A stretch of 64,000 bases of DNA from Sipunculus nudus (Eukaryota; Annelida; Sipuncula; Golfingiida; Sipunculidae). This document shows, piece after piece, positions 45,821-57,567 of this stretch (position 1 is the stretch's first letter; each line of letters starts with the position of its first letter). The notes below the pieces were generated by a model that was not told the origin of the DNA, ran no database searches, and worked only from the letters and a program-made list of their open reading frames with translations. The DNA lies in the NCBI GenBank assembly GCA_026874595.1, contig CM049319.1:64596417-64660416 (forward strand), in the 5' to 3' direction. A program made the position numbers and the translations under genes.

Positions 45821-47435
45821 ACAAGGCCTACAGGCCTAATGCGAACCTGTGCATATGGATATACACCAGGTATAACGCTTCAATGCTGAACCACTACTTT
45901 TCATATATGAACAATGCTAGTACTAAACATTTTGAACAAGAAACAATACACAAACATCACTGCTGAAATCCTGGCATGGGTGCACACAACACTAAAAAGA
46001 TTGTAGCTGGCACCACCAGTCTTGTATACAACGAAGCTATCAGAGACATAGACATATGCCCAATTTCAGACTGATATATCAAACCCCTCCTGAGAAAAAC
46101 GCAGGGACACACACTGTGCAAAAGTCATTGTAGGTGGCGACACCTGTCTTGTGAGCGAGAAAGCCATCAAAGACACATAGACAGGTCAAAATATTAGGCC
46201 AATACATCAAAATATTAGGCCAATACATCAAACTTACCTTGAGTCTGATGCATGGGGCTGAACAGGCTTAGGTGAGAAAGGCTGTTGCCCCGAGTGAACT
46301 GTGACAAATTGCTTGCTCAGGCTACTCCACTGAGTGAATTCATGACCTGCACCTGGCTAGACTGGGTGAACTTTTGACCTGTACCTGGCTGCACTGAGTG
46401 AACTCTTGACCTGTTGCATAATCTGACACAGTTGGCAGTCTGCCAAAGCTATAAATAGAATGCAGCTACTGCACTGAGTAAACTCCTGACCATACCTGGC
46501 TGCACTGAGTGAACTCTTGACCTGTTGCCTAATCTGATACAGTTGGCAGTCTGCCAAAGCTATAAATAGATCCAGACTGACCTCTAGCCTGTTGCCAAAT
46601 CTGAAATAGTAGCCACACCATTGCATAAACTCATGCAGGGGCCCTGCCTTGAGGGGCTTGACACCAATGAAGTGATCACATGGTGCCCATGAGGTGTTCA
46701 CATGTCACCCATGAGGTGATCACATGCCTTGTGCTTGGCTGCACTGAATGAACTCTTGACCTATATCTGGCTGCACTGAATGAACTCTTGATCTGTTGCC
46801 AAATCTGAAAGAGTTGGCAGTTTCTCAACCTATTTAAAGATACGGATTCAATCTTGGACTGTTGGTATATCTGTTAACACATACTGAAAGACTTTGGCTA
46901 AAATTTTTTTATTATTCATATACATAAACTTTTTATCAAAATATCTAGAATAATAAAAGATGACCAATGACCCCCGTACAAAAAAAGATTAATGCCGGTG
47001 GCGCCACCAATACCTGAATTTTATAAATGACTCAAGTGACCAACACTGGCAAAAAATTTGATGATGATAGCTCCGGCCGTTTCTGAGACTGTCATTTTAA
47101 TATGCTTTTTTGGACAGATGACTATGTTCAACTTCCTGTAACTCAGCCAAAATTCACCAAACATGAAACATTGGAACAAAATTGAGGGAGATGGTATAAA
47201 AGATAATTTCTGTGAAATATTGAACAATTTGGCTTGAGTGTTTCGGAGGAGAAGGTTTTAAAGTTTTTTTCAGCTTTTTCTCTATAAAATTTAAGAAAAT
47301 GCAGAGCTTTTGAGATGGCTAATTTTTTGCATTAAATTTCATTAGCTTGCTCCAATCATTTTCAAAATAATATAGGTTATCGTACAGAAGACAAACGCCG
47401 CCACACCATGGCATTAGCTCACAGGTTCCCTAAAA
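45821..47435 (+). mobile_element. Class-4 element copy 3, both ends present
   Basis: The 5' end has 'acaaggcctacaggcct' and GCGAACCTGTG (45,841-45,851). The 3' end has 'ccacaccatggcattagct' and CACAGGTTCCC (47,420-47,430, one mismatch to the inverse), then TAAAAA. The interior has E-type repeats with 'tataaatag' at 46,449 and 46,560, a GGTGGCGACACC variant at 46,133, and an H module with a perfect GGTGGCGCCACC at 46,997. Non-coding. Confidence 0.8.
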
Positions 47436-48700
47436 ATTATTACAGATGCAAATTGAATGCAAAATTGTAATACAGATACATCTCACTGATGGCAAAATCT
47501 TGAATTAATTTGACTATGGATACCAATTATTTATAATCCATGTACAGCCGTCTTTATATACCCAAAGACAGCTGTATACCTGTGATTGTAAACATTGCCT
47601 GGCATGAGGAATATCTAAAAATCATAAATCTACATTTTTTAAAAGCTTTTAAAAAACATTCTTTTCAATATTAACCATAGATAACCTGAAATCTAAATGT
47701 CTGGAGGCATGATGTAATAAATGCTGATAAACTGGTGCCAGTCTAGATGTATCTGCTTCACACAGCTAACATATATGGTAAAATGACTCAATTCAATCTT
47801 TATAATTCAGCCAAAATTAATTCTTTGGAACCATAAAAGACAATTATTATAAGAATTTTTCAGGGGATTATTCTTGTAAAATATTAAACAAATTGGCCTC
47901 AGTAGTGTCAGTCAAAAAAAATTTTTACAGGTTTATAACTCAAATGGGAAAATACAGCAAAATGGCTAAGTTAAGCTTCCCATACCTCAGCCAAAAATCA
48001 CTGAACCAAAACCATTTTAACAAACTTGAATTATCCACATCTAAGGATAATTAATGTGTGAGATTTAAGAATTTGGCCCAGTGGTTTTTGAGGAGAAGAT
48101 TTTTGTAGCCACTTAGCTAACATGGGCTGTTATGGCATATGACTACATTCAGCTTCCCATAACTCAGCAAAAAGTCACTGAACTGAGACCATTTGAACAA
48201 ACTTGAATTATCAACATCTATGGATAATTAATGTGTGAGATTTAAGAATTTGGCCCAGTGGTTTTTGAGAAGAAGATTTTTGTAGCCACTTAGCTAAAAT
48301 GGACTGTTATGGCATATGACTAAATTCAGCTTCCCATAACTTACCCAAAAGTCACTGAACTTAGACCATTTGAACAAATTTCAGAAAGCACTACCCTAGG
48401 ATCATTTCTGTGCGATATTAAACTATTTGGCCATATGGTTTCAGAGAAGAAGTTTTTAGTAGCCGTCAGTATGATACAGGCACTGATGACCCCCGTACAA
48501 AAAAGGTCAATGCAGGTGGCGCCACCAATACCTCAATTTCAGATATGTCTCATGTGAACAACATTGGCTTAAAATTTGGTGATGATAGCTCCAGCCGTTT
48601 CTGAGATTGTAATTTTAGTATGCTTTTATGGACAGATGACTAAGTTCAACTTCCTGTAATTCAGCCAAAAATCACCGAACTTAAACCATTCGAACAAACT
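47436..48700 (+). mobile_element. Further class-4 sequence: three ~180-bp units and a second H module
   Basis: 47,690-47,990 matches 7850-8150. Three units anchored on 'agcttcccata(a/c)ctcag' follow at about 47,971, 48,150 and 48,329, then an H module with a perfect GGTGGCGCCACC at 48,515. It is cut at about 48,700 by class-1 sequence. Confidence 0.65.
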
Positions 48701-50456
48701 TGAGTGTTTTTTGGAATATGTGACATTCTATCCATCGATACAAGATTCTTATATCATCAGTAACTGCAAGTTAATTTCCTGTTATTACAAACTAGCAAAT
48801 TCCTTTTCTATTTTACTTTAATTTGTTATTAAAAACCATTAAAAAATTATTAATTTATTGTTTATTGTTATGTTGTTGGTTAAAACTACTAGATGAGTTG
48901 GGTTGGACACCTGGATCAACTGTGGCTGGCCATAAGCTGCCTGGCTGCCCCAGTGGATGCCTCGCCTCAAGCATGCATAATTTGCTGAAAGTTCAACAAG
49001 GTCAACATACAGGTGACTCAAGAGGGGCTGGAGAGAGCCAAGGTCTGACATGGTCTCATAAAAACATGAATAAAAGCTACAATTTTTGGCTAATTTCTTT
49101 CAGCTTTCTAAACTAAAAAGCTGAAATCCTTATGTGTGCATGATATGAAAATTATATCAACAGTGCTCACAGGAAACAAACGTGCCATGGTCAAATTTGG
49201 GCAAAATTTAAGGTACTAATTTTTTATTTATACTAATAACTTATAAAATTTGAAAAATTCAGAACAAATTTTGGGTATTCAATTGAATCTTGATTAAATA
49301 ATGTTACATCCCTGACAAAAAATCTCTAGCTTCAGCAATCCCCTTGTTAAGGGAGTAAATATATTTCTTGATCTTTTACAAAGTGCATTATGTTTGGGCC
49401 CATAACTTAAAACAATTATGCAATACTGACATCATTTCTGGCATGTGCATAGAGAATGTATAGAAAAATATTTATATTATATATGATTAACGTCAGATCA
49501 GTGGTTTTGATATTAGACAGTCTTGAAGTGTAACAATGGGTTTTTAATGGAAAAATGAACTTTTTCTTAAATATCTCAAAGGTTTTAAGTCCTAGTGACC
49601 AAATTCTAGGCATGGTAGGGGATTTTGGAGACATCTAATTGTTTTCCAAATTTTAGGAACTGAGAGCTGAAGCTGGGGAGCTTAGCTCTTGCAAACTGCA
49701 TAACACTAGCTTGATGTAAACGATATGTTACATGGTGCTTGAAAACTTGTATAAAATCTACAGTTTTAAATCAACTGGTTTCAATTTTTGGTGTAAACAG
49801 ACAAAATGCTAACAAAAACATGCTGTGAAAATTAAATCCACAGTCCTTACAGGAAAAAAAACGTGCCATGGTTAAAGTTGGGCAACATTTAAGGTACCAT
49901 TTTTTTATTTTTGTTATTATTTTAAAAAATGTAAAAGATTTGGATCTAATTTTGGGTATATTATTTAATTTTGATTAATTAAAGTTATATTACTGGAAAA
50001 AAAGTCCATAGCTTTAACATGTTTTGTGTTAAGTGATCAAATATCTTTCCTGATTTTTTACAAAATGCATTATGTTTTGGCCCATAACTTTTTTTAAATT
50101 ATATAATACAGACATAATTTCTGGCATGTACATAAGAACTATATAGAGGAATATTTATGGTAAATATGAGGAAAAACAGATGAGTGGTTTTGATATTAGA
50201 CAGTCATGAAGTGTGAAAAAAGGTTTTTAATAAAAAATTGAGGTTTTTCCTTAATTTCTCAAAGGAATGAAGTCGCAAAGACCCAGTTTTTGGCTTGGTA
50301 GGAGATCTTGGGGACATCTAACATTATGCAGAATTTTGGATTCCTAGGTCTTACGGTTTCAAAATGTGCCACATCTACAGACGGACGGACGGACGGACGG
50401 ATGGGCAGACGGACGGACGACGGACGATGGACCACGACTATAGCTCAGATGACTTA
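48701..50456 (+). mobile_element. Class-1 element: AT body, A' and A modules, truncated hairpin
   Basis: The body 48,705-49,180 matches 5945-6400, and A' and A match 1-1233. An ACGG tract (50,382-50,425) is followed by only the left arm of the 3' hairpin ('tagctcagatgactt'); the right arm is missing and family B starts directly. Confidence 0.75.
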
Positions 50457-51176
50457 AAAAAAATTGAAAAATACAGGTGGCGCCACCAGTCTGCAGAAAC
50501 TGATGAAACACTCCATGATTAATATCCATGCAAAGAATCATGTTGATCAATGCATTAGTTGTTTAGATACTTGAGCTTTTGTATCAAATTTTTAGTTATT
50601 CTGGGGGGTACTTCGGAGCCCCATAGCTTGAAGAATATGGGTAACAGAGACCTAATTCCACGTTTCTAGAAAGACTTTTCATGGACCTCTCTGGATGTAA
50701 AGTGAGAAGATTCCAGGTCTAGCGGTTACGATTTATGCCCTGTTAACAGATGATGGCATCTTTTGAGGTCTCAACAATAGAGAAAAAAATCGTAAAAAAT
50801 AAAAAAAATACATGTGGCGCCACCAGTCTGCAGAAACTGATGAAACACTCCATGATTAATATCCATGCAAAGAATCATGGTGATCAATGCATTAGTTGTT
50901 CAGATATTTGAGCTTTTGTATCAAATTTTTCATTATTGGGGGGGGGGGGGGTACTTCGGAGCCCAATAGCTTGAAGAATATGGGTAACAGAGACCTAATT
51001 CCAGGTTTCCAAGGAGATTTTTCATGGACCTCCCTGGATGTAAAGTTAGAAGATTTCAATTCCAGTGGTTACAAATTGTGCCTTGTTAACAGACAGACCA
51101 CCGGATGGCCAGACAAATTACGGACAAAGAGTGATCACTAAAGCTCAGATACCTTACAGTCAGCTGAGCTAAAAAT
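50457..51176 (+). repeat. Two family-B units with class-1 3' end
   Basis: Units at 50,476 (perfect palindrome) and about 50,814 (one mismatch), spacing 338 bp. A weak GAC tract and a class-1 hairpin (about 51,141-51,172) follow. Confidence 0.8.
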
Positions 51177-51735
51177 CAGAAAGTTTTCCTGTGTATACAT
51201 TTGGCCCATTAGAAACCATAATGAGATTGAACTCGGTCAATATGAAACCTGTCCCAACCTGTCCAAACTCAAGAACAGGTAATATGCTGGTGATAATTCA
51301 TGCAGCATACTGGCAGAGTATTCAGCCTTACTCTCAATCTGTTTGGATAGTTTTGTTTGCAATTATCTGAAGGCTGAGAGGGCTACATTCTAGCTGAACT
51401 AACTGCACTTATTTGACATTCATTGGAGCCTCTCCAAGTCAATACACAGTTCAATACAGCCATGAGACTATTTGACTGAGCATATGTTTGTGTCTGTACA
51501 GTGAATAATGTTAAGAGTTTTTATGCCAGGGAAATCAAATAAACATAACAAGTCCTCGATTAAGTATATTGTACATGGTATTCAGAAAGAAAACCTGCAT
51601 GCTTGGTGATACAGTTAATTTGCATGTCTGTCAGTACTCAGTTGAAGTACTCAGCCAGGTTTCCATGTGACTCAAATCTAGTCCAACAGAGTTCATTCAC
51701 GATAATCCTCACAGTTAAACTGAACCCTGGCCATA
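51177..51735. other. Unassigned stretch
   Basis: No shared repeats and no supported exon. Confidence 0.3.
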
Positions 51736-51739
51736 TATA

Positions 51740-52570
51740 CTCAAATATAGGGTCTGCATCTGACCCTGGTAAAACTAAATACTTTACCCAAACCCAGTGG
51801 GTAAAACCAGGATTTAAAGTATTTTACCCAAGCTGGTTCCCATGTTTATTTGCTTTTATCAAGCAAAACCAAAGATTTGTTTATTTCTGATCAGTCAGCA
51901 GAAGTTATACCCACATTTTGTGAATATTGGTAGTAAGCCAAGTGGCTCTGACCTCATAACCCTGTCTAGAACTAAGTAAAAGAAGCCATTTACAACTGAT
52001 ACTTTAATTCATGTTTGGCTGTGCTGAGCAAATCTCTCCAATTAACCAAAAAATAGGGGTAACGCACAGCAATCCTAGATACTACGGCTGAAATGGGTAC
52101 AAAATTTTGGACTCGAGTACCCGACAGGCATTACCCGAATCGGACTCGAGTACTTGTTACCATAGCAATGCTGTAAAGATAAAACAGACATTTCTTTACG
52201 GAGGCAAAATATGCATAAATTTGACTTTGTGACAGCTTAACTTTATCCCAGTGAAGGAATAGATATATATGTCATTACAAGACCTCTGTTAATTTGACTA
52301 GCATATGTTTAGGGCCCTATGCCAGGCTACGATAATGAATTAATAGGCCTACAGCCTGCCCGTAAATTTGCAGTAATATTCAGATATGCATGTACATACA
52401 CAAGAACTCGAGACCAAATTTTGGACTCGAGTACTCGGTTAGTATTACCGGGACTCGAGTACTCCTTTCAGCCCTACTAGATACTGGGTATTACCTATTT
52501 TACCCATGCAACCCAGGTTTCACCTTGATAAACCCATGTTTTACCTGGTGCTGGGTAAAACCAGTGAACT
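51740..52570. mobile_element. Palindromic element, 'gggtaaaacc' type, copy 1
   Basis: The ends are rich in 'gggtaaaacc' and its inverse ('cccagtgggtaaaaccagg' left, 'acctggtgctgggtaaaaccag' right). The central part ('ttatcaagca', 'aaaagaagccatttac') is collinear with 60,707-61,130. Interrupted at 52,083 by a hAT MITE. Non-coding. Confidence 0.65.
52083..52476. mobile_element. hAT-type MITE with perfect 8-bp target duplication
   Basis: 394 bp. Ends TACGGCTGAAA and TTTCAGCCCTA (inverse at 10 of 11 positions), with repeated 'actcgagtac' inside both ends. Flanked by CTAGATAC at 52,075-52,082 and 52,477-52,484, an exact 8-bp duplication as expected for hAT transposition. The surrounding 'gggtaaaacc' element continues across it. 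No ORF. Confidence 0.9.
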
Positions 52571-53220
52571 CATCTCAAATAGTAAATAACAGCCATCACA
52601 GCCTGAATTCAGTACTAAAAGACAGAGCAAAACAATTCACACAATCCAATATCTTCAGTTAAACCTAGCTGTCTGCCATCAGCTAAACATCTCCCCTCTC
52701 TGCTGTCACTTCAGGTCACCCCTACATCCAAAACCCTAACCTTTCAACAATGGAACTGGAACTGTATATACAGTGCTTGCAGGGATTTAATTTTGCAATA
52801 TTCACAAATGGGAATTAAATCATCAATATGAAACCCTAGGGAATAAGATGCCCCATAAACTAAGATGACCTCCGAAAACAACCTCATCAGCAACCCAATT
52901 TTTACCTGGTTTTGTAACTGGCCCATGCATTAGCAGAACACACAGACTGTGATACATATCGACTGTGATACAAGTCCTAATTTAATGACTGAACCAGAAA
53001 TTAGTTAGGTATTTGGGATTTGTTCGAAACTTTAAATGAATACAGATCCTGCTGTGCTTAAATTTTACAGGTTCTGATGCAATTGCGAAAAAGAAATCTT
53101 TTGGAAACATTCAAAATGCAGAAATCACATAATTTCAGCCTCGCAAACATAAAACCAACCACAGTATCCCCACACATGTATCATACGGAGTGCCATTGTA
53201 CATGAGTGAGAGACCAACTA
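52571..53220. other. Unassigned stretch
   Basis: No repeat or exon recognised. Confidence 0.3.
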
Positions 53221-53437
53221 ACAAGGGACCCATGGGTCACGGCGCTCAGCTGTTATATATGATAAACAAGGCCTACAGCCCTAATGCTAACCTGTGCTAA
53301 GTTTGAGAGTATGAATGGAGGTTTATTTTTAAAATTGAATATTGATCCTCCTAAGTCCTGCATATCTACCTTAGTCATTATGATATCAGCAAATTGGACA
53401 TTTCGGACCTGCAAGTTTCAGACTAGGACATTTTAAA

Positions 53438-54857
53438 ACTAGAGTATGGGTAGTCGACAAGCGACTATGTGTATCCGCAGAAATCAGAGTGGGACGGGTG
53501 AAGTGAGGGATGGATTAAGTGGCAAGGGGAATAGAGTGAGGTGTGTTGCATATTAGCATGGATGTCTGCAGCGTAAACGTGAATGTAGGTGGGGCCACCT
53601 GTCATAAATCGAGAAAGCTGTCCAGGATGTATAAACCTGCAAAATTTCAGGTGGATAAGTCAAAACACTGCTGAGATATGAGTGATATTATCCAAAGGCA
53701 GATGAACAGATGGATGCTGTGCATTAGAGGTTGCAGGTGGCGCCACCAGTTTTGCCTATGATGAAGAGCTATGTGAGATCTTTACACATGCAAAATTTTG
53801 GCCCAATCGGTCAAACAGTTCCCGAGATACGAGCTTGGATGTCTGCAGAGTAAACATGAATGTAGGTGGCGCCACCTGTCATAAAATCGAGAAAGCTGTC
53901 AAGGATGTAAAATACCTGCAAAATTTCAAGTGGAAAAGTCAAACCACTGCTGAGATATGAGTGATTTTAACCTAAGGCAGATGAACAGATGGACGCTGTG
54001 CATAAATGGTTGCAGGTGGCACCACCAGTTTTGCCTATGATGAAGAGCTATGTGAGATCTATACACAGGCAAAATTTTGGCCTAATCGGTCAAACGGTTC
54101 CCAAGATATGAGCTTGGATGTCTGCAGAGTAAATGTGAATGTAGGTGGCGACACCGGCATAAAATCGAGAAACCTGTCCAGGATGTATAAAACTGCAAAA
54201 TTTCAGGGGGAAAAGTCAAACCACTGCTGAGATATGAGTGATTTTATCCAAAGGCAGATGAACAGATGGACGCTGTGCATAAGTGGTTGCAGGTGGCACC
54301 ACCAGTTTTGCCTATGATAAAGAGCTATGTAAGATCTATACACATGCAAAATTTTGGCCCAATCGGTCAAACGGTTCCTGAGATATGAGCTTGGATGTCT
54401 ACAGAGTAAATGTGAATGTAGGTGGCGCCACCTGTCATCAAATCAAGAAAACTGTCCAGGATGTATAAACCTGCAAAATTTCAGGTGGATAAGTCAAACC
54501 ACTGCTGAGATATGAGAAATATCATCCCAAGGCAGATGAACAGATGGACGCTGTGCAAAATTGGTTGAAGGTGGTGCCACCATTTTTAGTGTATGTTATA
54601 AAGCTATCAAAGGGCTACATTTGTGCAAATTTTTTAGCCTGATTGGTCAAACAGTTCCGGAGATATGTGGGTTTATGTGTGGAAACAGAAGCACAAATGG
54701 ACACTGGGCAGCAAGGAAAGGTAAGAGGTCAACCAAAAATGAAGGCGCAGCAATTCACATGTGACCTGATGATAAACCTGATTCGCTTAAAATGCAAACC
54801 AAGTTTTTTCAAACAGTTGAAAGATATAGTTCCAATAATCTGGGAATTCTGCATCTA
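53438..54857 (+). mobile_element. Class-2 element (family C), innermost layer
   Basis: The 5' end is 'actagagtatgggtagtcg' with the hairpin arms GTAGTCG and GCGACTA and 'gtatccgc'. Perfect palindromes at 53,736, 53,865 and 54,421, with variants between, in ~280-bp units. The end ('gggaattctgcatct') matches 4879-5281 rather than the hairpin-type 3' end of 31,112. Confidence 0.7.
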
Positions 54858-54884
54858 AACATTGTGTCCAGACGTCTATACACT

Positions 54885-54945
54885 GTGTCTAGACGTCTAG
54901 ACACATTGTCTAGACACCCCCCCCCCCCCCCCCCCCCCCCCCCCC
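54885..54945. repeat. 20-bp perfect palindrome followed by C29
   Basis: GTGTCTAGACGTCTAGACAC at 54,885-54,904 is its own reverse complement. It is the middle of three imperfect copies (from 54,863; partial copy to 54,916). A run of 29 C follows (54,917-54,945). Confidence 0.9.
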
Positions 54946-56652
54946 GAGCCAGGTCAGTTGCCATGGTGATGTCTGGACCCCACCTGTTTGTACTGAGTGA
55001 CCTCTTGACTTGGCTGCATGAAGTCAAATCTGTACTCAAATACAGAAAGCCTTTTTTAATTGGCTACAATGCTTTTTTAAAACTGTATTTACCCAATCTA
55101 TTCTTATAAAACTGGGAGAACCTACCATAGAATAATTCTTGTAAAGTTTAAACCAATCAGCTGAAAAGTTTCATAATAAATCAGTGTATAAGCTAGAAGA
55201 GTTTAAAATTACATTTTTGCCTGTAAAAAACACATCAATGTAGGTGGCGCCACCAATACCTCAAAATCAGATATGACATATGTGACAAACATTGGTATAA
55301 AATTTGGTCATAATATCTCTAGCCGTTTCTGAGATTTTAATTTTAGTGTGCTTTTTTGGACAGATGAATAAGTTCAACCTCCTGTAACTCGGCCAAAAAT
55401 CTCAGAACTGGAACCATTCAAACAAATTTGAGAGAGATTGTTCCAGGGATCATTTCTGTGAAATACTGGACAATTTGGCTGGATAGTTTCAGAGAAGAAG
55501 ATTTTTAAAGGTTTTTAAGCTTTTTCCCTATAAAATCTAAGAAAATGCAGTTAGCCAAAAAATAAGCAAAATCTGATGGAGTTTTTAGATGACTAATTTT
55601 TTGTATAAAATTTGGTGATGCTTAAACTCTTGTTGTTTTCAAGATAGTACAGACGCAGGACGCCGGACGGACACCAGAAGCCGGACGACGCCACACCATG
55701 GCATAAGCTCACAGGTTCGCTAAAAATGAAGTTTTTCATTAATATCTCGAAGGTATTAAGTCCTAGTGACCAAATTCTTGGCATGGTAGGGGATTTTGGA
55801 GACATCTAATTTTATGCCAAATTTAAGGAACTGAGAGCTGAAGCTGGGGAGCTGAGCTCTTGCAAACTGCATAACACCAGCTTGATGTAAACAATATGTT
55901 ACATGGTGTTTGAAAACTCGAATAAAATCTACAGTTTTTGATCAACTGGTTTCAAATTTTAGGTGTTAACAGACAAAGTGCTACCAAAAACATGCTGTGA
56001 AAATTAAATCCACAGTACTTACAGGAAAAAAATGTGCCATGGTAAAAGTTGGGCTAAATTTAAGGTACCAATTTTTTATTTATGTTAATATTTTTAAAAA
56101 TTTAAAAGATTTTGATCTAATTTTGGGTATACAATTTAATTATGATTAATTAAAGTAATATTACTGGAAAAAAAGTCCATAGCTTTAACATGTTTTGTGT
56201 TAAGTGATCAAATATCTTTCCTGATTTTTTTACAAAGTCCATTATGTTTGGGCCCATAACTTTTTTTTTAATTAAATAATACTGACTTAATTTCTGGCAT
56301 GTACATAGGAACTATATAGAGGAATATTTATGGTAAGTATGAAGAAAACCAGATGAGTGGTTTTGATATTAGGCAGTCCTGAAGTGTGAAAATAGATTTC
56401 TAATAAAAAATTGAGGTTTTTCCTTAATATCTCGAAGGAACGAAGTCCTATTGACCCAATTTTCGGAATGGTAGGAGATCTTGGGGACATCTAACTGTAT
56501 GGCGAATTTCAGATTTGTAGGTCCAATGGTGTCGAAATGTGCCAGTCTTACGGACAGACATCCAGACGGATGGACGGACAGACAGACGGACGGACGACGG
56601 ACAATGGACCACGACTATAGCTCAGATGACTTATAGTTAGCTGAGCCAAAAA

Positions 56653-57567
56653 TGAAAACACATATATCTGACTTATACTGACAAACAACTGTGACAGTCA
56701 TTATCAAGATTCACACAGAACTAGCTGTCTAACAAACAAAAGTGGGATAATAACCCATTGTGCTAAAAGTGTTTTTCCTGGTGTGCTTGTGACTTTGCTA
56801 GTTGTGCAAACATGGACGGATACAGGTTACCACTTATTACAGAGAAAGCCAACTCCTTGTTTGTTAATTATTGTACAAACTGATATTTTATATTATTTTA
56901 TTAATTTTTGCACTGGGATTCTCATGTAGAGAAACATATATATCCCTTTATATAAAGTAAAAGATACAATATTATAATACATCCATCATAATGCACACCC
57001 TTGGTATTAGAATGTAATAGCTCTTGATAGGTGAACACTGATAAGACCATAGATAAGACCCACGCAGTGTTATGCTTCTCATGCACCGATTATACACTGC
57101 AGTCACCCTAGCATCTTATCAACCCTCTGGCATTAGACCAGATTACTGGTGCCAGAGTGTCTTTACATCCAAGTCTGTGGAATGCATTATAAGGCCTTAT
57201 GAAGATGCAAATATTTGCGTCATTTCTGACGTTTCATGGCCTACAGATACACTGTCAATCAACATAAACCAGACCGATCATATTCTTTTTATGTGTAAAA
57301 ATCTAAAATAATATCATTGGACATATATTCAGTCTAGGGTATGAGGTAATGTAGGCCATGGTTGTTAGATATGATTGTTTTGTATTGAGGAATAGGAAAT
57401 TGTTAAAAATAAGTTTTTTAATCAGACCATGTGTTTCACCTTCATAATTAACTCTTTGTTCAAGTGCACAAGTGACATATTGTTGATATTGTGTCAAAAG
57501 AGAATTGAATTTTGATCCTGACGGAGATATACTGATTGAATATCTCAATGGTTGTTGTCATATATAT
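56653..57567. other. Mostly unassigned; diverged E1 body fragment at 57,299-57,450
   Basis: 57,299-57,450 ('ggccatggttg', 'atgattgttttgtattga') is a diverged relative of 58,180-58,330. The ORF at 57,072-57,311 overlaps its left edge and has no recognisable motif. Confidence 0.4.

Larger units (their letters stand above)
53266..55725 (+). mobile_element. Class-4 element copy 4, carrying a class-2 element
   Basis: The 5' end has 'acaaggcctacagcc' and GCTAACCTGTG (53,286-53,296). The 3' end has 'gccacaccatggcataagct' and CACAGGTTCGC (55,710-55,720), then TAAAAA, preceded by a 'gacgccggacggacacc' tract. The H module has a perfect GGTGGCGCCACC at 55,243. A class-2 element occupies about 53,438-54,857. 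Confidence 0.75.
53222..56652 (+). mobile_element. Class-1 element containing a class-4/class-2 nest
   Basis: The 5' end 'caagggacccatgggtcac', 'ggcgctcagctg' is interrupted after about 44 bp by a class-4 element. Class-1 resumes at about 55,726 inside an A' module ('tgaagtttttcattaatatctc') and runs through an A module, an ACGG-like tract (56,560-56,605) and a mutated 3' hairpin (56,620-56,650, 'gttagctgagcc'). Confidence 0.7.
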
